From Corythucha ciliata (taxonomy: Eukaryota; Arthropoda; Insecta; Hemiptera; Tingidae), in the NCBI GenBank assembly GCA_038030265.1, contig CM075937.1:34576198-34640197 (forward strand): 64,000 nt of DNA, written 5' to 3'. The position numbers and the translations under genes are program-made. Positions 1-12,784 of the stretch are shown piece by piece. The notes under the pieces are model-generated. The model searched no databases. It saw nothing but the letters and a program-made list of their open reading frames with translations, and had not been told where the DNA came from. The first letter of the stretch is position 1, and every line of letters starts with the position of its first letter.

Positions 1-2362
1 ACCCCATCACTAGCAAAAATAGCGGACGGATGTATGAAAATTTGGTTGCAATAAAATAAACTTAGATGAAAAACTGAAAATAAAATAAAATCAACTCACT
101 TTGATCGGAGAAATGTTCAAAAAATTCTTATTCTCATTCAACGAACCATTTGCAGTTGAACTGGGGATGTAGCCGTTCTGTAACAATGAAACCCCATTTT
201 TATGAGAACTTTCATAGCAATCGTACAACAATTGCACGACGAAGTACCTGTTTCTCCAACTGAATTTTTCCGAAGTCGGCGCTCAAATTCTCCTTGTTAA
301 AAACGACTGACGAAGCTGTTCGTGACATTGCTCGGAAATGCTGACTTTTACTTAATAAAAATATGAAAAAAATGTGGAGATATTCAAAACAATTCAAGAC
401 TGGGGACTTAAATTGTACGCGAAGAGGAACCGTCCGTCGTGTGCCTGACTTCCCAGAAGAATGGTAGTTCCGTTTGTGGGTTGGCGGCAGGATAGGACAT
501 GAACAACGAGGCAAATATTGTCCCGCTCCCGCTTTTTGGCGCGCTCAAATGCATTTTCGCTCCCCAACCCACCCGCACCAACGATTACAAAAATGTAAAC
601 AAAAAAAACGGCTTCAGCGGGAGCAAGCGTTAGAGCGGGAAATGGAAACAAAAGAAATGGAAGTCCCAAAAAGAGACGGGTAAGAAAGTAATCCCACCTT
701 TCATTGGGAATTTAGGATAATAAATCATTCTTAAATACCTGAAAACTACCGTTGAGGCCCACTTTAATAATGGAATCGTATTCATTGTAGCCCATTTCGC
801 ACAATTGAGACTATTCTGAAAAGTAAATTCTTCTAAACCACATTAGTACAAAAAAAGTGATAACCAGAGATAAGCCAAAGAATGACGTCACCCCTTTAGG
901 TCGATTCCTTCTAAGCGCGCAAAACGGTCGACTTGTTACAATTTTTTTTTTTATTACGAGATAATTACAACTTTCGCGTGGTATAGCCGTAGAGCACGAA
1001 AATAACACGATAAAATGACTCGGACATGTACAAACGAATTTAAGAAAAATGAAATATATATAAGTCGTATTTACAAAAATCACCATTTTAATTTGTCTGC
1101 CCTAGAATTTTAGCACGTCTTCCAAAGAGGGACCACCTCGACCCAGCGGGTCACTGGGAAACATAATGACGTCGCCGACCCATGTAAACATGAGTAATCT
1201 GCGTGGGAAAAATGAACGCAAAACAATAAAAAACTCAAAAGAAAAATAGTTTTGTAAAAAAGCACACGGAATCATGTAAGTTTGTCATCCCGATTTCGGT
1301 GAACAGCAAGCTTGATGATGCTCTTGAATAAAATTCCTGCCCATTTCAGTCTGACTCGTTTTTTGCAGAGAAAGGGTGGTGGAGTATTGCTTATTGTAAG
1401 CACAAAAAAGGATTCCACATGAAACTCTCAGATTTTGATACTTTGCTTATTTACTTGGCGATAGGAGGGGCAGAGGTCGAGTGGACCAACGCCTTATGCC
1501 CTTTTTCGCCCGTTCATTTATGCAGGGGTGCATCCAGGTCTGAATCCTAGGGGGGGTAATGCCGATGACCCCCCACCTTTTCCCCCGCTTTTCACCAACA
1601 CCATCATGTTACATATTATCATTCCAACGATTCCAAAATTAATTCAATTTTGGGATGATGTTTCAAGACAAGTAATAAGGATGTACAGTACACCTATATG
1701 CAGTATTACTCCAGTCAAATTAGGCTTTTACCCTACTAATTACCGGTTACCGACTATAGGGAGTCCCAGGACTCGAGAAGTACCAGAACATCAAGTTTAA
1801 CGCATTATCGTTTTCTGGAGGCAAAATGGTAAGTTTTTTTTTTTTTTTTTTTTTTTTTTTGTTTATAGAAAATCTAGAGTAGAGGGCATCGAAATTTTCA
1901 ACCGTGGCGGAGGGGCTTGAAAAAGTTGGGTAAGCTAATGGAAAGAAGGTTGATGGCCTGAAATGAAGCTCACGGAGCATAGATTGGTCGGAAACAGGTG
2001 ATTTTAAGACTTTCAACATTTTAGAAAAAAAGAAGGGTTTTATCGTGCTCCGTATTGGTCGTGGAAAACCAATGTATTCACGAAAGGCGTTGGAAATTTA
2101 GTAAATGTTTTGTACGAGAAGGATTTCCTCTAAAGCCACTCGTTTAAGCCCTGTACACCCGAGGACATTTATGTCTTGCCATCAAATTATCAATATGTTC
2201 GTGTGATGGTACTGTGAAAAAGTATCAAAACCATATTATGCTTTCATGAAAAAGCCAGGAAACCGCTGGAAAATTGTCAATAATTTTCCCCTTTACCATC
2301 TCCATTGTAGAAAATAAGCTGAGAAATACCGCATCTTCAAGGAGCAAGAAACCAGCTATTTA
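1..2362. other. Gene-free flank, no recognised coding region
   Basis: I see no exon with convincing splice sites or recognisable protein similarity. Open frames are all under about 100 codons and look like chance. The only clear structure is a run of 27 T at 1834-1860. A short stretch near 2043-2076 (cgtgctccgtattggtcgtgg) resembles in reverse complement the inner part of the inverted-repeat element around 19.28 kb, so part of this flank is probably old repeat. Confidence 0.5.
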
Positions 2363-2804
2363 GGCCCGATTTCACCAACTTCTTAAACTACGATTAACAA
2401 CTAACCACGGTTACAATGTAAACACTCATATCAGAATTCATATGGGTCGTTATTGGCAACTAATCACGATTAACTTTAAACGAGATCAATTTTTGATAAA
2501 TGTTATATTTTTAGGGTTTTGGCTTTTTTCTTCTTCTACTTCTTCGTTTCCTGAGCTTTCGCCTTCTTGTGCTGAAGGCATCGTCAGAGAACTGATTGTA
2601 AGACAAAAAATAAGACAAAACAAAACTTGTAAGACAAACTTACAAACTGACGATGCCTTCAGCACAAGAAGGCGAAAGCTCAGGAAACGAAGAAGTAGAA
2701 GAAGAAAAAAGCAAAAACCATAAAAATATAACATTTATCAAGTATTATGGCTTAAAAACTGATAATATTAATAAAGAGATCAATTTTGTTGGTGAAAATG
2801 GGCC
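2363..2804. mobile_element. PIF/Harbinger-like MITE with internal hairpin
   Basis: The element is bounded by inverted ends GGCCCGATTTCACCAAC and, on the other strand, GGCCCATTTTCACCAAC. Each end is flanked by TTA, the 3-bp target duplication typical of PIF/Harbinger elements. Inside, about 2490-2600 and 2630-2740 are near-perfect inverted arms (the tgctgaaggcatcgtcag region and its complement) around a loop of about 50 bp, so the whole 442 bp can fold on itself. No transposase is encoded; the 93- and 82-codon open frames across the arms are mirror images of the hairpin. Family assignment rests on the TIR/TSD pattern and is an inference. Confidence 0.72.
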
Positions 2805-4606
2805 TTAGCCGTGAACCAGTCGATTATGTCCGAAAATATGTATTTTCCTGTTCGAACCACAATAGAGGGCATACTTTTTCCCCCTACACGCTTTCATTCG
2901 ATCAAGAAACAGAAAAAGTTCCAGGTAGAATCACGCTTATCCACCAAAATACTTGCATTTGAAGCTCAGAAAGACTACTTGACTAAACTGTGGAAAGTAA
3001 CGAAGTTGTGAGCGTTCAATGACTATTGAAAATTAATTTTACCCAGTAAACCTAAAACCCCAGAAGCTAAGTCACGAGTCATGACATGACTGTGTGACTG
3101 CGTCCATTTCCGCCAAAAAGTCCGCTTGAAAACCTTACTATTCGGCTGCAAGAAACATGGAATTTGAAAATGAAAATTCAATCGCCCAATCAATTTGTTT
3201 GTTAAATAGGTGTAGCTTCTGAATCTGGAAAATTTGGTCGTTTAGTCCCTTTTAATAGCCCCAAGCCCAAAAGGGGTGATTTAGCCTCATCAGCGATTTA
3301 GACCTGCACCGCTACGAGAAAAGGGCAGTTTCAACTGAAACCCATCACAAATTAATTTCGACTTTAAAAATGTGTCTTGGGTGGCAGGGGGAGGGAGCCT
3401 GAAATACTACTTACTATCACGAAATCCAGTAAGAAAAGTCTTGAAATCCTGCATGAAAACATTGAAAATACCTCACAGTAAATTATTATGAGGAGAAGAA
3501 GGGTGAGTGCCACCATGGATTTTTTGGGTCCCTCGTGGGTAATTCCTTAATTTTTCGCCCATGTTTTTAAATAATTTCGAGTAGAAATACCATTCAACAA
3601 TATCTTAAGTTTTACCCTCTCTCCCTCACCACAAAAATACTCTGAGGCCACGAAACTTGCCGCAAACGCTGATTTAGCTTCAGCAAAATACTATCAACCA
3701 CCGCATTGATTATTTTTCTCAGCAGTTTGTCCTGGAACCTGTGAATTTTACCATTCATACCAGAAAATCGTCTATTCCTCCCTGGCATCAACTCTTTCGG
3801 TTCGCAAATGGATTATTACCCGCGAAACTAGACCACGCTCCATATAAAGTGAGCGTGTGTATAATGTGGGTGTGTCAAATATCCAACCAAGCAACTTGTT
3901 TGACCAAACAAGTTGCATTTTAGTCTCAGATACGAACTTTTGGTCCCTCCTTTTAGGAAAGCCTAGATCCGCGCCTGCCCACCGCTATCCTCCCTTAACC
4001 AATAAATAGTTTAACGTAACCACCCTTAATGCCCCTCATGGATAATTACCTCAAACAAAATAAAAGAATTCAGGCAAGAATTCGTGAAGAGGGAAATTTT
4101 CATGAAATTTCTGTCTAGAAATATGTCACTGTTCAAATCTTCGAAAATGTCATGACATATATGTTTACTTGTTGCATCTTACGTGTTGTCATGGAAGTGA
4201 CGTGTTGAAATATTCCTCAATTTAATGATTTAAGAGAGGGGGCAATTAAAATACTTCAAAGATGTCCGAAAGATTCCTTACAGAGCAGCTCCATTGGCTT
4301 CAGAATGGGGTCACAAAAAAGAAATAATTTCTTTATTTGAACTAAGCACAACAACGAACAAACCTAAAACTTCAAATTTTATTTTTTTAGCCGTTTTGAA
4401 CACCAGCTTCAGTAGATGTCATGACATAAATGTCTCCGTGTGTACAGGGCTTTAGGGGATGTTTGGAAAAAAAACTGAAAAAATGACCCAAAAATCGTGG
4501 TTTTCGGACTGCCAAAAGTTGTGCCTAGCTTTCAGAGGTTTCATTTTTCTATCGAAAACTTTCGATAGAAAGAATGCCCCAGCAAGTTGGTTGTCAAATA
4601 GAGAGC
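2805..4606. other. Intergenic, nothing recognised
   Basis: No splice-supported exon or recognisable domain is seen. Around 3963-3985 there is a fragment (agatccgcgcctgcccacc) resembling a common transposon end that recurs elsewhere in the window. The rest is AT-rich unique-looking sequence with short chance open frames. Confidence 0.45.
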
Positions 4607-6096
4607 ATATCGTCGGCTAAGGCGTGATACCTCGTAAGTGACAATTTGGCGAAACATAGGTTTTGGTATCAAATTTTTCGTTAGATACCTAACTTGATTA
4701 TCATAAATTTTGTTTTAAAGATAATCAATGAGGAAGTTGCACATTTTCCAAAAATATTTTTTTCTGGTAGGTCACATTATTACCTTTTGATAGATACGAA
4801 TTTTAACAATAATTGAATTCTATTATAACTATTTTTTTTAATTATTTGAAATAGCAATATTTGACTTCCCGCCAAAAAATGGTGTGACGTAATTTAGTCT
4901 TTTGTGTCCTTGTCTAACGCATTCTCCATCTCTCTCACAATCAACTGAATTTTTTAAATCATGAGGTTTTCTTATGTTAGTGAGTTGCCAGGCAACCATC
5001 TCGATGGTTTCGTTGAATTCATTCCCTAAAAAAAAAGCCCGGTCCTGTGCAAGCAAGCCAGCCGCCTTTCCAAAGAACAAAGTAACTCAAAAGTGTGAGG
5101 TACAAGCTTCGCCATCCATGAGGGGATCACAGCGGCCAATAATCCTGAGGCTGCCCCTTGCAATACTGAAGATGGGGCCTAGTTAAGCCCGATTTTGGGT
5201 CATCGTGTGTTCGACAGGCCGGCGACGAAAAGAAGCTGACCACTCGAAAGAAAAGTTTTAGACACAATTACTAGATACTTTTAGGTTCTTTGAGACAAGT
5301 CGTTCATACATGATGTTGTGGCCCAATCTCTTATATATTGGAAGCGTCCTATTTTCAAGTTCATTAATAAATAATTTATGAGTAGGTATTATATTTTTGG
5401 TGTAATATACAAATCGGGTCATTTCAAACTCTCTGGTTCTACTTTCACTCACGGCAAAATGATCTTGCTGCACACACACACAAAGTTTTTCTGGATATTA
5501 TCAACGGTTTCAGTCAGAGTTTCTGTACTTCTCCTCGGATGATTCGAATCCACTCCGTTCTTCGTGTGTTTTTTTTAGGTAAACTCACAAAAATTGTATT
5601 CGGCGTCTTGCGGTTCCTTCAACAACGAGGGTAAACTGGAAACTGTAGTATTTTTCAAATATATGGACTTTTCTCGTATTTGAAATTGAAATGAGCTGTC
5701 AGGCAGTCACCCAACATTAATCATAAAGAAATAAAGAAATCAAGGATCAGCAACAATAACATACATGTAGAGAAATCAGTGAACGCCCTCATTGTAGCAA
5801 AAGACTAAATTACGTCATAACAGGAAAGGGGGTGAGTCAAGGGGGGCCTAATACTTGCAATATTTCTTAAAATTTCAGCAAGCGATTTTTTGAGGAACGG
5901 AGAACGTCATAATTTCAATTTTAGTGTAAATAAACGGGGAAAAATACATTTCTCAGCAAATTCCGACCCATGCAACTTCCTCATTGCCAAAAATTTGAAA
6001 TTAATGTAAAAATAGGGATTTTAAAAATGTTTTTTTGTTCTCCTGTAAAGTTCGGTTTTTGGACATACGAGGTATCACGCCTTAGCCGACGATATA
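4607..6096. mobile_element. Non-autonomous element with long inverted repeats
   Basis: The outer ends are inverted copies: tatcgtcggctaaggcgtga at about 4608 and its reverse complement ending at about 6096. Further matching inverted blocks lie inside at 4729-4745 versus 5971-5987 (the caatgaggaagttgca region) and at 4882-4900 versus 5799-5817 (the gactaaattacgtca region). The arms are therefore diverged over about 300 bp with a unique centre. The centre has open frames of 60-80 codons but no transposase motif. It is likely a decayed, non-autonomous TIR transposon; superfamily unknown. Confidence 0.6.
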
Positions 6097-7190
6097 CTAT
6101 GTACTTTGAATTTCGACGTTTTTAGTTGATTCGCTAATTATGTATTCGACAAATATTACCACTCAGTGTGACTCTCTACTTTAATTTAGCCATTTCTGCA
6201 CAATAATCCATAGTTTACTAATAATAATAATCCCTACTAACGTACTACGTAATAACGTACTAATAATCCCTAAATAACTAATAACTCTGTTCGACAGCCA
6301 GCTGCCGGAGCGATATCTTTTGATGCTTTGGTGGGCGTTCACATTCAGTTCCATTCAAAGGACCGCTTCACATGAGGCTTTAATGATTTTTAGCACGTTG
6401 AAAATCGCAAGGATCGTTTGAATAATTTTGCTGGTCAAACCACTAAAGAGCAAAGCACTCTTTTTTCTCAAAAATGGTCATTTCTGCCAAAAAAAATCGC
6501 TTAATAATCGCTTTGTTTTATAAGCTCATGGGTAATTTCATGAGTTTCCACCAAAATTTCCCCATAGATACTTCAGAAGGACCGAAAACCTGAGTTTTTC
6601 CCCTTTAAATCGAAAAGTACGCGTTCTATGGCCCGTAAAACTGGGTTTTCTATAGCGGCGCAAAACGCTTAGCGAGCGCAGCGTGTTTTACATTTTATTC
6701 CTAGTAACTACATGTTCACTTTTTGACTCAAAAGGAAAATTCATCCATCTGCTAGGATTTCATGTTTTTACAGGAATTTAGCTGGGTCTCAATTGATCTA
6801 ACGCCTCGAAAATTCGTTTTTGAAGATGCCGAATCCGTCAAATTGGTTTCTGAAAGGGCCAGATCTACGAAATTAAAGGGCTGAATCAGCTAAATCCGCG
6901 GAAGTGATTATCCCTCAAATTCATTTTAGAACAGCACAAAGTCTCATGCAACGAAGCCCGCGAAATTACTTGCGTTTTCGGGTGAGTCAAAAAAAAAAAA
7001 AAAAAAAAAAAAAGGTTTGTAATGAGCCGATGAGCCAACACGGCGAAAATTCATTTTTGAAAAAGCTAGAAATTTCTCTTTAAAATGATCGAACGTCAGG
7101 AAATTTTGATTTCAAAGGTTTGAAATCCGCGAAATTGTTTTTTTTTTTAAAGGAGCCAACCCCTCGAAATTTGTCTGCCTGTACAATGTA
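6097..7190. repeat. AT-rich region with loose ~30-bp repeats
   Basis: The first part shows no gene. From about 6780 phrases such as gccgaatccgtcaaattggt, with ccgcgaaatt and gcgaaattac variants, recur at roughly 25-35 bp spacing, a diverged tandem family distinct from the one that follows. An A-run of 24 lies at 6989-7012. A small palindrome at 6660-6690 (aaacgcttagcgagcgcagcgt) could form a hairpin. Confidence 0.45.
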
Positions 7191-8341
7191 GCCAATTCGA
7201 AGCTAAAATTTATAAAAACATTTATAAAAGGCTAAAGTTGAAAAAAATCACTTATTCACGGATAAAAACATAATTCGCTGCTCCTGAAGGTAACTTTGTG
7301 ACTGAATATTGAGAAAAAGTGCTAATTCATGGCAAAAATTGAAGAAAACAAATAGCTAATTTGCGGGTAAAATTGAGACAAATCACTAATTCGCCTCTCA
7401 AATTGCGAGAAAATCCTAGTCGACGGCTAAAATACAGAAAAAGACGCAACGATTCATTCCCACATTGACGCCACATTCATCAATAACTGAGAAAAATCGC
7501 TAATTAGCGGGTAAATTGAGAAAAAGCTTTAATCCGCGGAAAAAGTCTCGAAGAAAGCTTATAAATGAATAAAATTGAAAAAATAACGATAACACGGCTA
7601 ATGAGAAAAATGCCTATTAACGGCTAAAATTGAAGAAACACCAACTCACTACTCCAGAAGGTGACTTTGTGGCTAAAATCGACAAAAAGCGCTAAGCATG
7701 GAACAAGTGGAATTAAATAGCTATTTCTCGGGTAAAAATGAGAAACACATCGATTCGCGGCTTGGGAAATCGTTAATTAGCGGCTAAAACTGATGGACTG
7801 TACTAATCGTGGGTTAGAACAAAGAAAATCGCAAATTCGAGGTTTAAATCGAGAAAAATCGCTAAATTCGTGGATGAATTGAGAAAAAGCGCTAATTCAC
7901 GAAAAAAGTGCCGAAAAAAAATCACTAATTCATGGTTCAAATTGGAAGAAACGCCAATTCGCGACTTCTGAAGGTAACTTTGTGAAGAAAATGGAGAAAA
8001 ATCGCTAATCCATGACACAAATTGACTAATATTGCTAGTTCATGAATAAAATGGAGACAAATCACTAATTCGCGGTTAAAATGTGGAAAAACGTCAATTC
8101 ACCGCTGAAATTGAGAGAAAGTGCAAATCGGGGGCCAAAATAGAGAAAAACGCTGAATCATGTCCAAGATGGAGACGCGTCTAATATTAACGTGAAGTGA
8201 TATAACCGGCGGCTAAAACAGAGATTAACTTAGGGTGCGTTTATCAATGCACTTATTCCTCAGATAAAGGTGGGATAAGCCTGGTTGCTATGGGGCTTTT
8301 TGCAAACATTAATGTAAAGTTATTCGAGGGATTCTTATTCC

Positions 8342-8810
8342 ATGAGAAATTCAGTGATTGATAAACCCATCCTAAATAAATTAAATGAAAGTGATATCTT
8401 TCGGATGACGATGGAAGGGCATAGCCCGACACGATTCGAGTTTCGAGAAAAATTGGGCTCCCCGGCGGGATTTAAACCCGCAACCTCTTCATCGAACTTC
8501 ATCCACGATATGATAACATTGGCGTGCTTTACCTTTGTCATAAGGAGAAACGCCTAGAGTTTCGAGGGTGAGGTTCAGCTTAGCTAATCCTCGCAGTACG
8601 ACTGCCAAAGGCGTCACCGCGGCGCAATTCGCAGAGTGCTAGACTAGTAATCCAGAGGTTGCGGGTTCAAAGCCCGCCGGGCAGCCCACTTTTTCTCGAA
8701 ACTCGAATCGTGTCGGGCTATGCCCTTCCAACGTCGTCCGGAAGATATCACTTTCATTTAATTTATTTAATTAAAATACCGGCGACAACATCTTTCTTCA
8801 TCTATCGAAT
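8342..8810. repeat. Inverted pair of tRNA-derived repeats
   Basis: A block that reads, on the minus strand, from the tRNA T-arm (gcgggtttaaatcccgc) through ctcgaatcgtgtcgggctat to an AT-rich tail occupies about 8360-8486. The same block is repeated on the plus strand at about 8654-8800. The intervening segment carries the extra 5' part (gccgcctagagtttcgag-like text, then tcgcagtacgactgcc). The arrangement is a head-to-head inverted repeat of a Pol III-type element inside array family 1. Confidence 0.65.
8611..8685 (+). pseudogene. tRNA-like sequence, anticodon position AGT
   Basis: A tRNA-like core is seen: an anticodon arm ctaga-ctagtaa-tccag with one mismatch pair, variable loop aggtt, and a T-arm with gggttcaaagcccgc. 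The B-box is degenerate (ggttcaaagcc rather than ggttcgaatcc). The loop centre AGT would correspond to threonine. The acceptor stem does not pair properly and the copy lies in a dispersed repeat, so I call it a tRNA-derived pseudogene. Confidence 0.55.
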
Positions 8811-9737
8811 AGAGATTAACGCTAATTCATGGCTAAAATCAAGAGAAATCGCTAATTTGCGGATAAATGAAGAAACTAAGCTTATTGCTGATAATGAGAA
8901 AACGCAAATAAACTGCTAAAATTGAGAAGACGCCAATTCCTGCATAAAATGTAGAAAAAAACAATTGACGGCTTCTGAAGACAACTTTGCCACTAAATAT
9001 GGGGAGATTACACCAATTCTTAATGCAACCAGCACGATAAAGACAAATGCACTGACTCCAAGTTTCTTGAGGCCCTTAATAGGAGGCTGACATTGAGAAG
9101 GTACTCAAATGTTCTAATCTTGGGACAAGTATGTGGCGTAGAGTTTAATGACGGTAGTGGAAAAGGGTTTTTCGCACCTGCGAAAAACTAATTCGCGGCT
9201 AAAACTGAGAAAAGCGCGAACTCTCGGCAAAAAAGTTGAGACAAGGCAACGACGAATCGCTCAGCAGTCTCGTTCAATATTGAAAAAAAACGCCAATTCG
9301 TGGTAACTCAAGACAAGTTCGTGGCTAAAATTCGCGTGACTTCGCATGCGATAAATGAGAAAGAATCGCTAAAAAATGAGGAAAAGCGCCAATTCACGGT
9401 TGAAATTCAGAAAAAAATGGTAATTCGCTGAAACATTTGAGAAAACCCGGTAATTCACAGTTGAAAAGGAGAAAAAGCTTAAATTCGCGGCTAAAGTTGA
9501 CAAAAAGCACTCGGTCGCAGCTAAAAAATAAAAAAACTCCAATTCGCGAATCGATTTGAGAAAAGCTGCTGATTCCCCGGGGATAAAATTGATTAAAAGT
9601 GGTACTTTGCGGCTGAAGGTATTAGGATATCTTTATCATTCGCGGCTAAAATCGAGAAAAAACGCCAATTTACGGATCTATGGCGGGAAAACCTGGCTGA
9701 ATCTGAGAAGAACCACTAATCCCTGGCTAAAATTAAT

Positions 9738-9852
9738 AGCGATTTCCATTCAACACACCACAAAAGTGTACAGCAGCTTCCTCTCCATAAACAATTCAAT
9801 TCAGAGAGGACGGGTGGGTAAACTTACACCACTCTAGTGTATTGCATGGAAA
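9738..9852 (+). mobile_element. Short MITE-like repeat, copy 1 of 3
   Basis: The ends gcgatttccatt and (inverted) gcgttttccatg bracket about 115 bp, with an internal complementary core (tcctctccataaac versus agagaggacgggtgg). Closely related sequence is found at 16,322-16,449 on the same strand and, as a shorter reverse copy, at 13,651-13,733. Three independent locations support a mobile hairpin family. Confidence 0.6.
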
Positions 9853-10009
9853 ACGCCATAAGATAAAGCGCTAACTCGCATGCTAAAATGGAGAAAAACG
9901 CTAATTCACGGATCAAGTAGAGAAAATCCACGAATTAGCTGCAAATGAGTAAAATCGATAGTCTCGCCTACAATTGAGAAATAAATGAAATAATTCGCTG
10001 AAGAAAACA

Positions 10010-11030
10010 TCTCTAAATTACTCTGCCACGTATACTGATCTTCTCTCTAAGGCTGATAGTTTGTCTGTGGGTGAAAAAATTCTATCAGAGGGACCTTGCA
10101 GTCCTCAATGACTGCGTTGAAGCGAGGCGTTGGATAGTGTCAGACAATTAAGTAAGCTAATATTGTTCTCCAGTCGTCGTCATTCAAGTGATCACAATAG
10201 TCTTCATGACTTTCAACAGGTTCTAGGTTGCAATAAGTTCTCATTAGAATTTTTGTTCATAATTAAGCCTCAGATGACCTCATACAAATAGTGATTCCGA
10301 TCTCGAAATCTCGCGGCACCCCTGGACGAGGCTTGGCGGCACTCCGGTTGCGGACCACTGGTTTAAAGTGTTCGAAAAGGGCTCATTTCAAAGGAAATGT
10401 AATGCTCTCCTACTTATTTTCTGTGAACTATCATGAGAAACTGAAGGTAAAGTCGTTACAACCAAAAGAGACAAAAACTCCTGAAAATGGCGTTTTTTAA
10501 CCACATTTTCCAATATTTCCGAGTCACACAAGTTGGAAACTATCGGAAATAACAAGACGTTCCTGGGGAATAAGTTGTAGAAAATGTTGTCAGCTATATA
10601 AATTCTAAGAAGAAGTCCCGGCGCTACGAAGTGCGGGGTCCGGCATAATTGGAAAAAACCGAAACAAGTGACCTTCCCGGTGGTCTCCAGGAGCCCGCTC
10701 ACATCGGGCGTCCGGGGACTTTTGGTATCTTTACCTCCCAAACAAAGCGGAAAAATAAAAATTCACTAAGCCGACGATGTCGTCTACACTCGTTTTTCAT
10801 TATTCATTAACTGGACTTATAAATGTTTATCAGTGTTTACATATTGTAACAAAAACCAAAATCAGTGGCGGATTAGAAGATGGAGTCTGCCAGGCGCGGA
10901 TCCAGAGTCGGCTGAGAGGAGGCCATGACTCCATCCGGCCCCCGATCCTACCAATCAATACCACACTGTGGTATGTGGTATTGTTGTTTAGATGAATTAG
11001 CCAGAAAATGAAATTGACAATTTCACCACA
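10010..11030. other. No gene recognised
   Basis: The longest open frame (117 codons on the minus strand, 10,388-10,741) has no motif I recognise and no supported splice sites. At 10,895-10,916 the text caggcgcggatccagagtcg is a copy of a transposon-end motif seen repeatedly in the window. Confidence 0.4.
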
Positions 11031-12010
11031 AAGTTGCCACTTGGTGAGGCGTTTCGAATAAATTTTACCTTTGACGTGGCATTTCACGTAAATTTTAGCT
11101 TGAAGTTGGCGTTTCGCTTGAGTGCTTCCCCGAATGTTTCGTTTTTCCCACCCCGTGAGGCATTGTGTGTAAATTCCGCTTTGAATGCGACAATTCGCGG
11201 AAATGCTGCCTATAATGTGAAGTTTTGCATGAATTTTGATCTGAATGATGCCTCAGGCTTAAATGTGACGTTTCGCGTAAATGTAGACCTTGACGGTGCA
11301 TTTTGCCCCAAAGGGGGCATTTCTTGAATTTTTCTTTCTGAAAAAAAAAAAAAAAAATTTCGGGGATTTTCGTTGCCGGCAAAACAATTTTGCTGGGTGG
11401 CATAATTCAGGGAATGGGCCCACGCCCAGCGAAATCGGTTTACTGATCCCCGAAATTGGTTTTTCAGTGAGCAAAATTCCAAGAAATTTATTTTACAGTG
11501 AGCCAGATTCGGAGAACCGTTTTTCTGTTTTATTTTGCGAGAAAATCCGCAAAATTTGGTATTTTAGAGTGCGAATTTTTAGAAATTGATTTTTTGGTGA
11601 GTCAAACCTGCGAAAATGAGTCCTGGGGGAAAATGGGGGTGGGGGAAAAATATGCAAATTCGTCTCTGAATTGAGCTTTCCCGCAAAATTGGTTTGTCAG
11701 CGACAGCTAAATAAGTGATAGGTATTTATTTTCTATTGAATTCGACATGCAAAAAAAAAATAAATAAATAAATAAAAATAATAAATGGGTTTTTGAGGAA
11801 CAAAATTTGAGGGCTTTGTTTGTTTTTTTCATTAAAAGTCAGGAAAATAATGTTTTTCAGAGTACGAAAACCACGAAGGTGGCGTTGGAATTAGGCCACG
11901 TAGTGAAATTTGGTTTCCAGCACAAAAGAAACACGAAATTGGTATTTTAGTGGGCGAAATCGGGACAACTGGTTTATTGCTGAACCTGCGAACATTTTCG
12001 CACCTATACA
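11030..12010. repeat. Degenerate tandem repeats (families 2 and 3)
   Basis: From 11,030 to 11,330 a unit around ggcgtttcgcgtaaatttt repeats about every 30 bp. From 11,370 to 11,990 a second unit around gaaattggttttttagtgagc takes over. A-runs of 15-16 occur at about 11,341 and 11,750. Overlapping open frames of 90-100 codons on both strands are by-products of the periodicity. This is the same type of diverged minisatellite as elsewhere, with a different unit. Confidence 0.65.
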
Positions 12011-12784
12011 AAATGAGGTGATCCTGATGGGTTTTAACTTAATGGTGGTATCTGAGAGTGGTCAGCTTCCCCACTAAGTCTGCAGCTGGGAGGGCAGCTG
12101 ACCACCCCTGCCAACGACAAAGAGAGGTCTGACCACGCCACTGTGGAGCTCCACACGAGGAATCCAAAAATTGAGACGAATTTTCGATGAGACGATTCAA
12201 CGAAAGGGCTCTCACTATGTGATGCCACCCTCAGGACAGCACAGCCCACGGACATCTCTGAAGTTCAAGGAAGAGTCCCGACGTGCATAGACCTCTCTGG
12301 GCAGCTCTTGCTACTAGTCCGGGAGCCCACCGTCATCGGTGAAAAATCATTTGATCGTGCCTGGCACCTGCGCAGGACGTTTTTTATGTCTAGGAGATGA
12401 CACTTCTGAGATCATCAGACAGCGGCAATTCTGTAGCGTGTCAGGCTGGAACCACCTGTATTTCGTGGTTGTGCATGGTTCAGGGGACTCATAACTCACG
12501 TCTGTGAGAATATGACCCTAAACTTCGAGGTGACCCCCACTCGACGATATTTTAGAGGTGATTACGTTTTTAGCCCTTTCCTTGGATCCGCCACTGGTGT
12601 CTGCTACAATTTGTTGATAGTCATTCCAGAGATTTCTTTTACCTTTCATGCACCAAAGAACCAGGGTCGTAGCCAGCCCTTACTCTAGGGATGGGCAGAA
12701 AGATGTCAGATTCTCCAGAGACCCCAGAAAGAGAACTAATAGTTCCTCTATTCAGATATAGGCGCTTTAGAAGGCCGGTGTGTC

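Larger units (their letters stand above)
7190..10010. repeat. Degenerate ~30-bp tandem array (family 1)
   Basis: Dozens of copies of a unit close to gctaattcgcggctaaaatt followed by gagaaaaa recur about every 30 bp with heavy substitution and small indels. The array is interrupted by an inverted pair of tRNA-like repeats (8342-8800) and a short MITE (9738-9852). It has no continuous open frame. The same family returns at 40.44-42.33 and 47.58-49.06 kb. It behaves as a diverged minisatellite. Confidence 0.8.
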
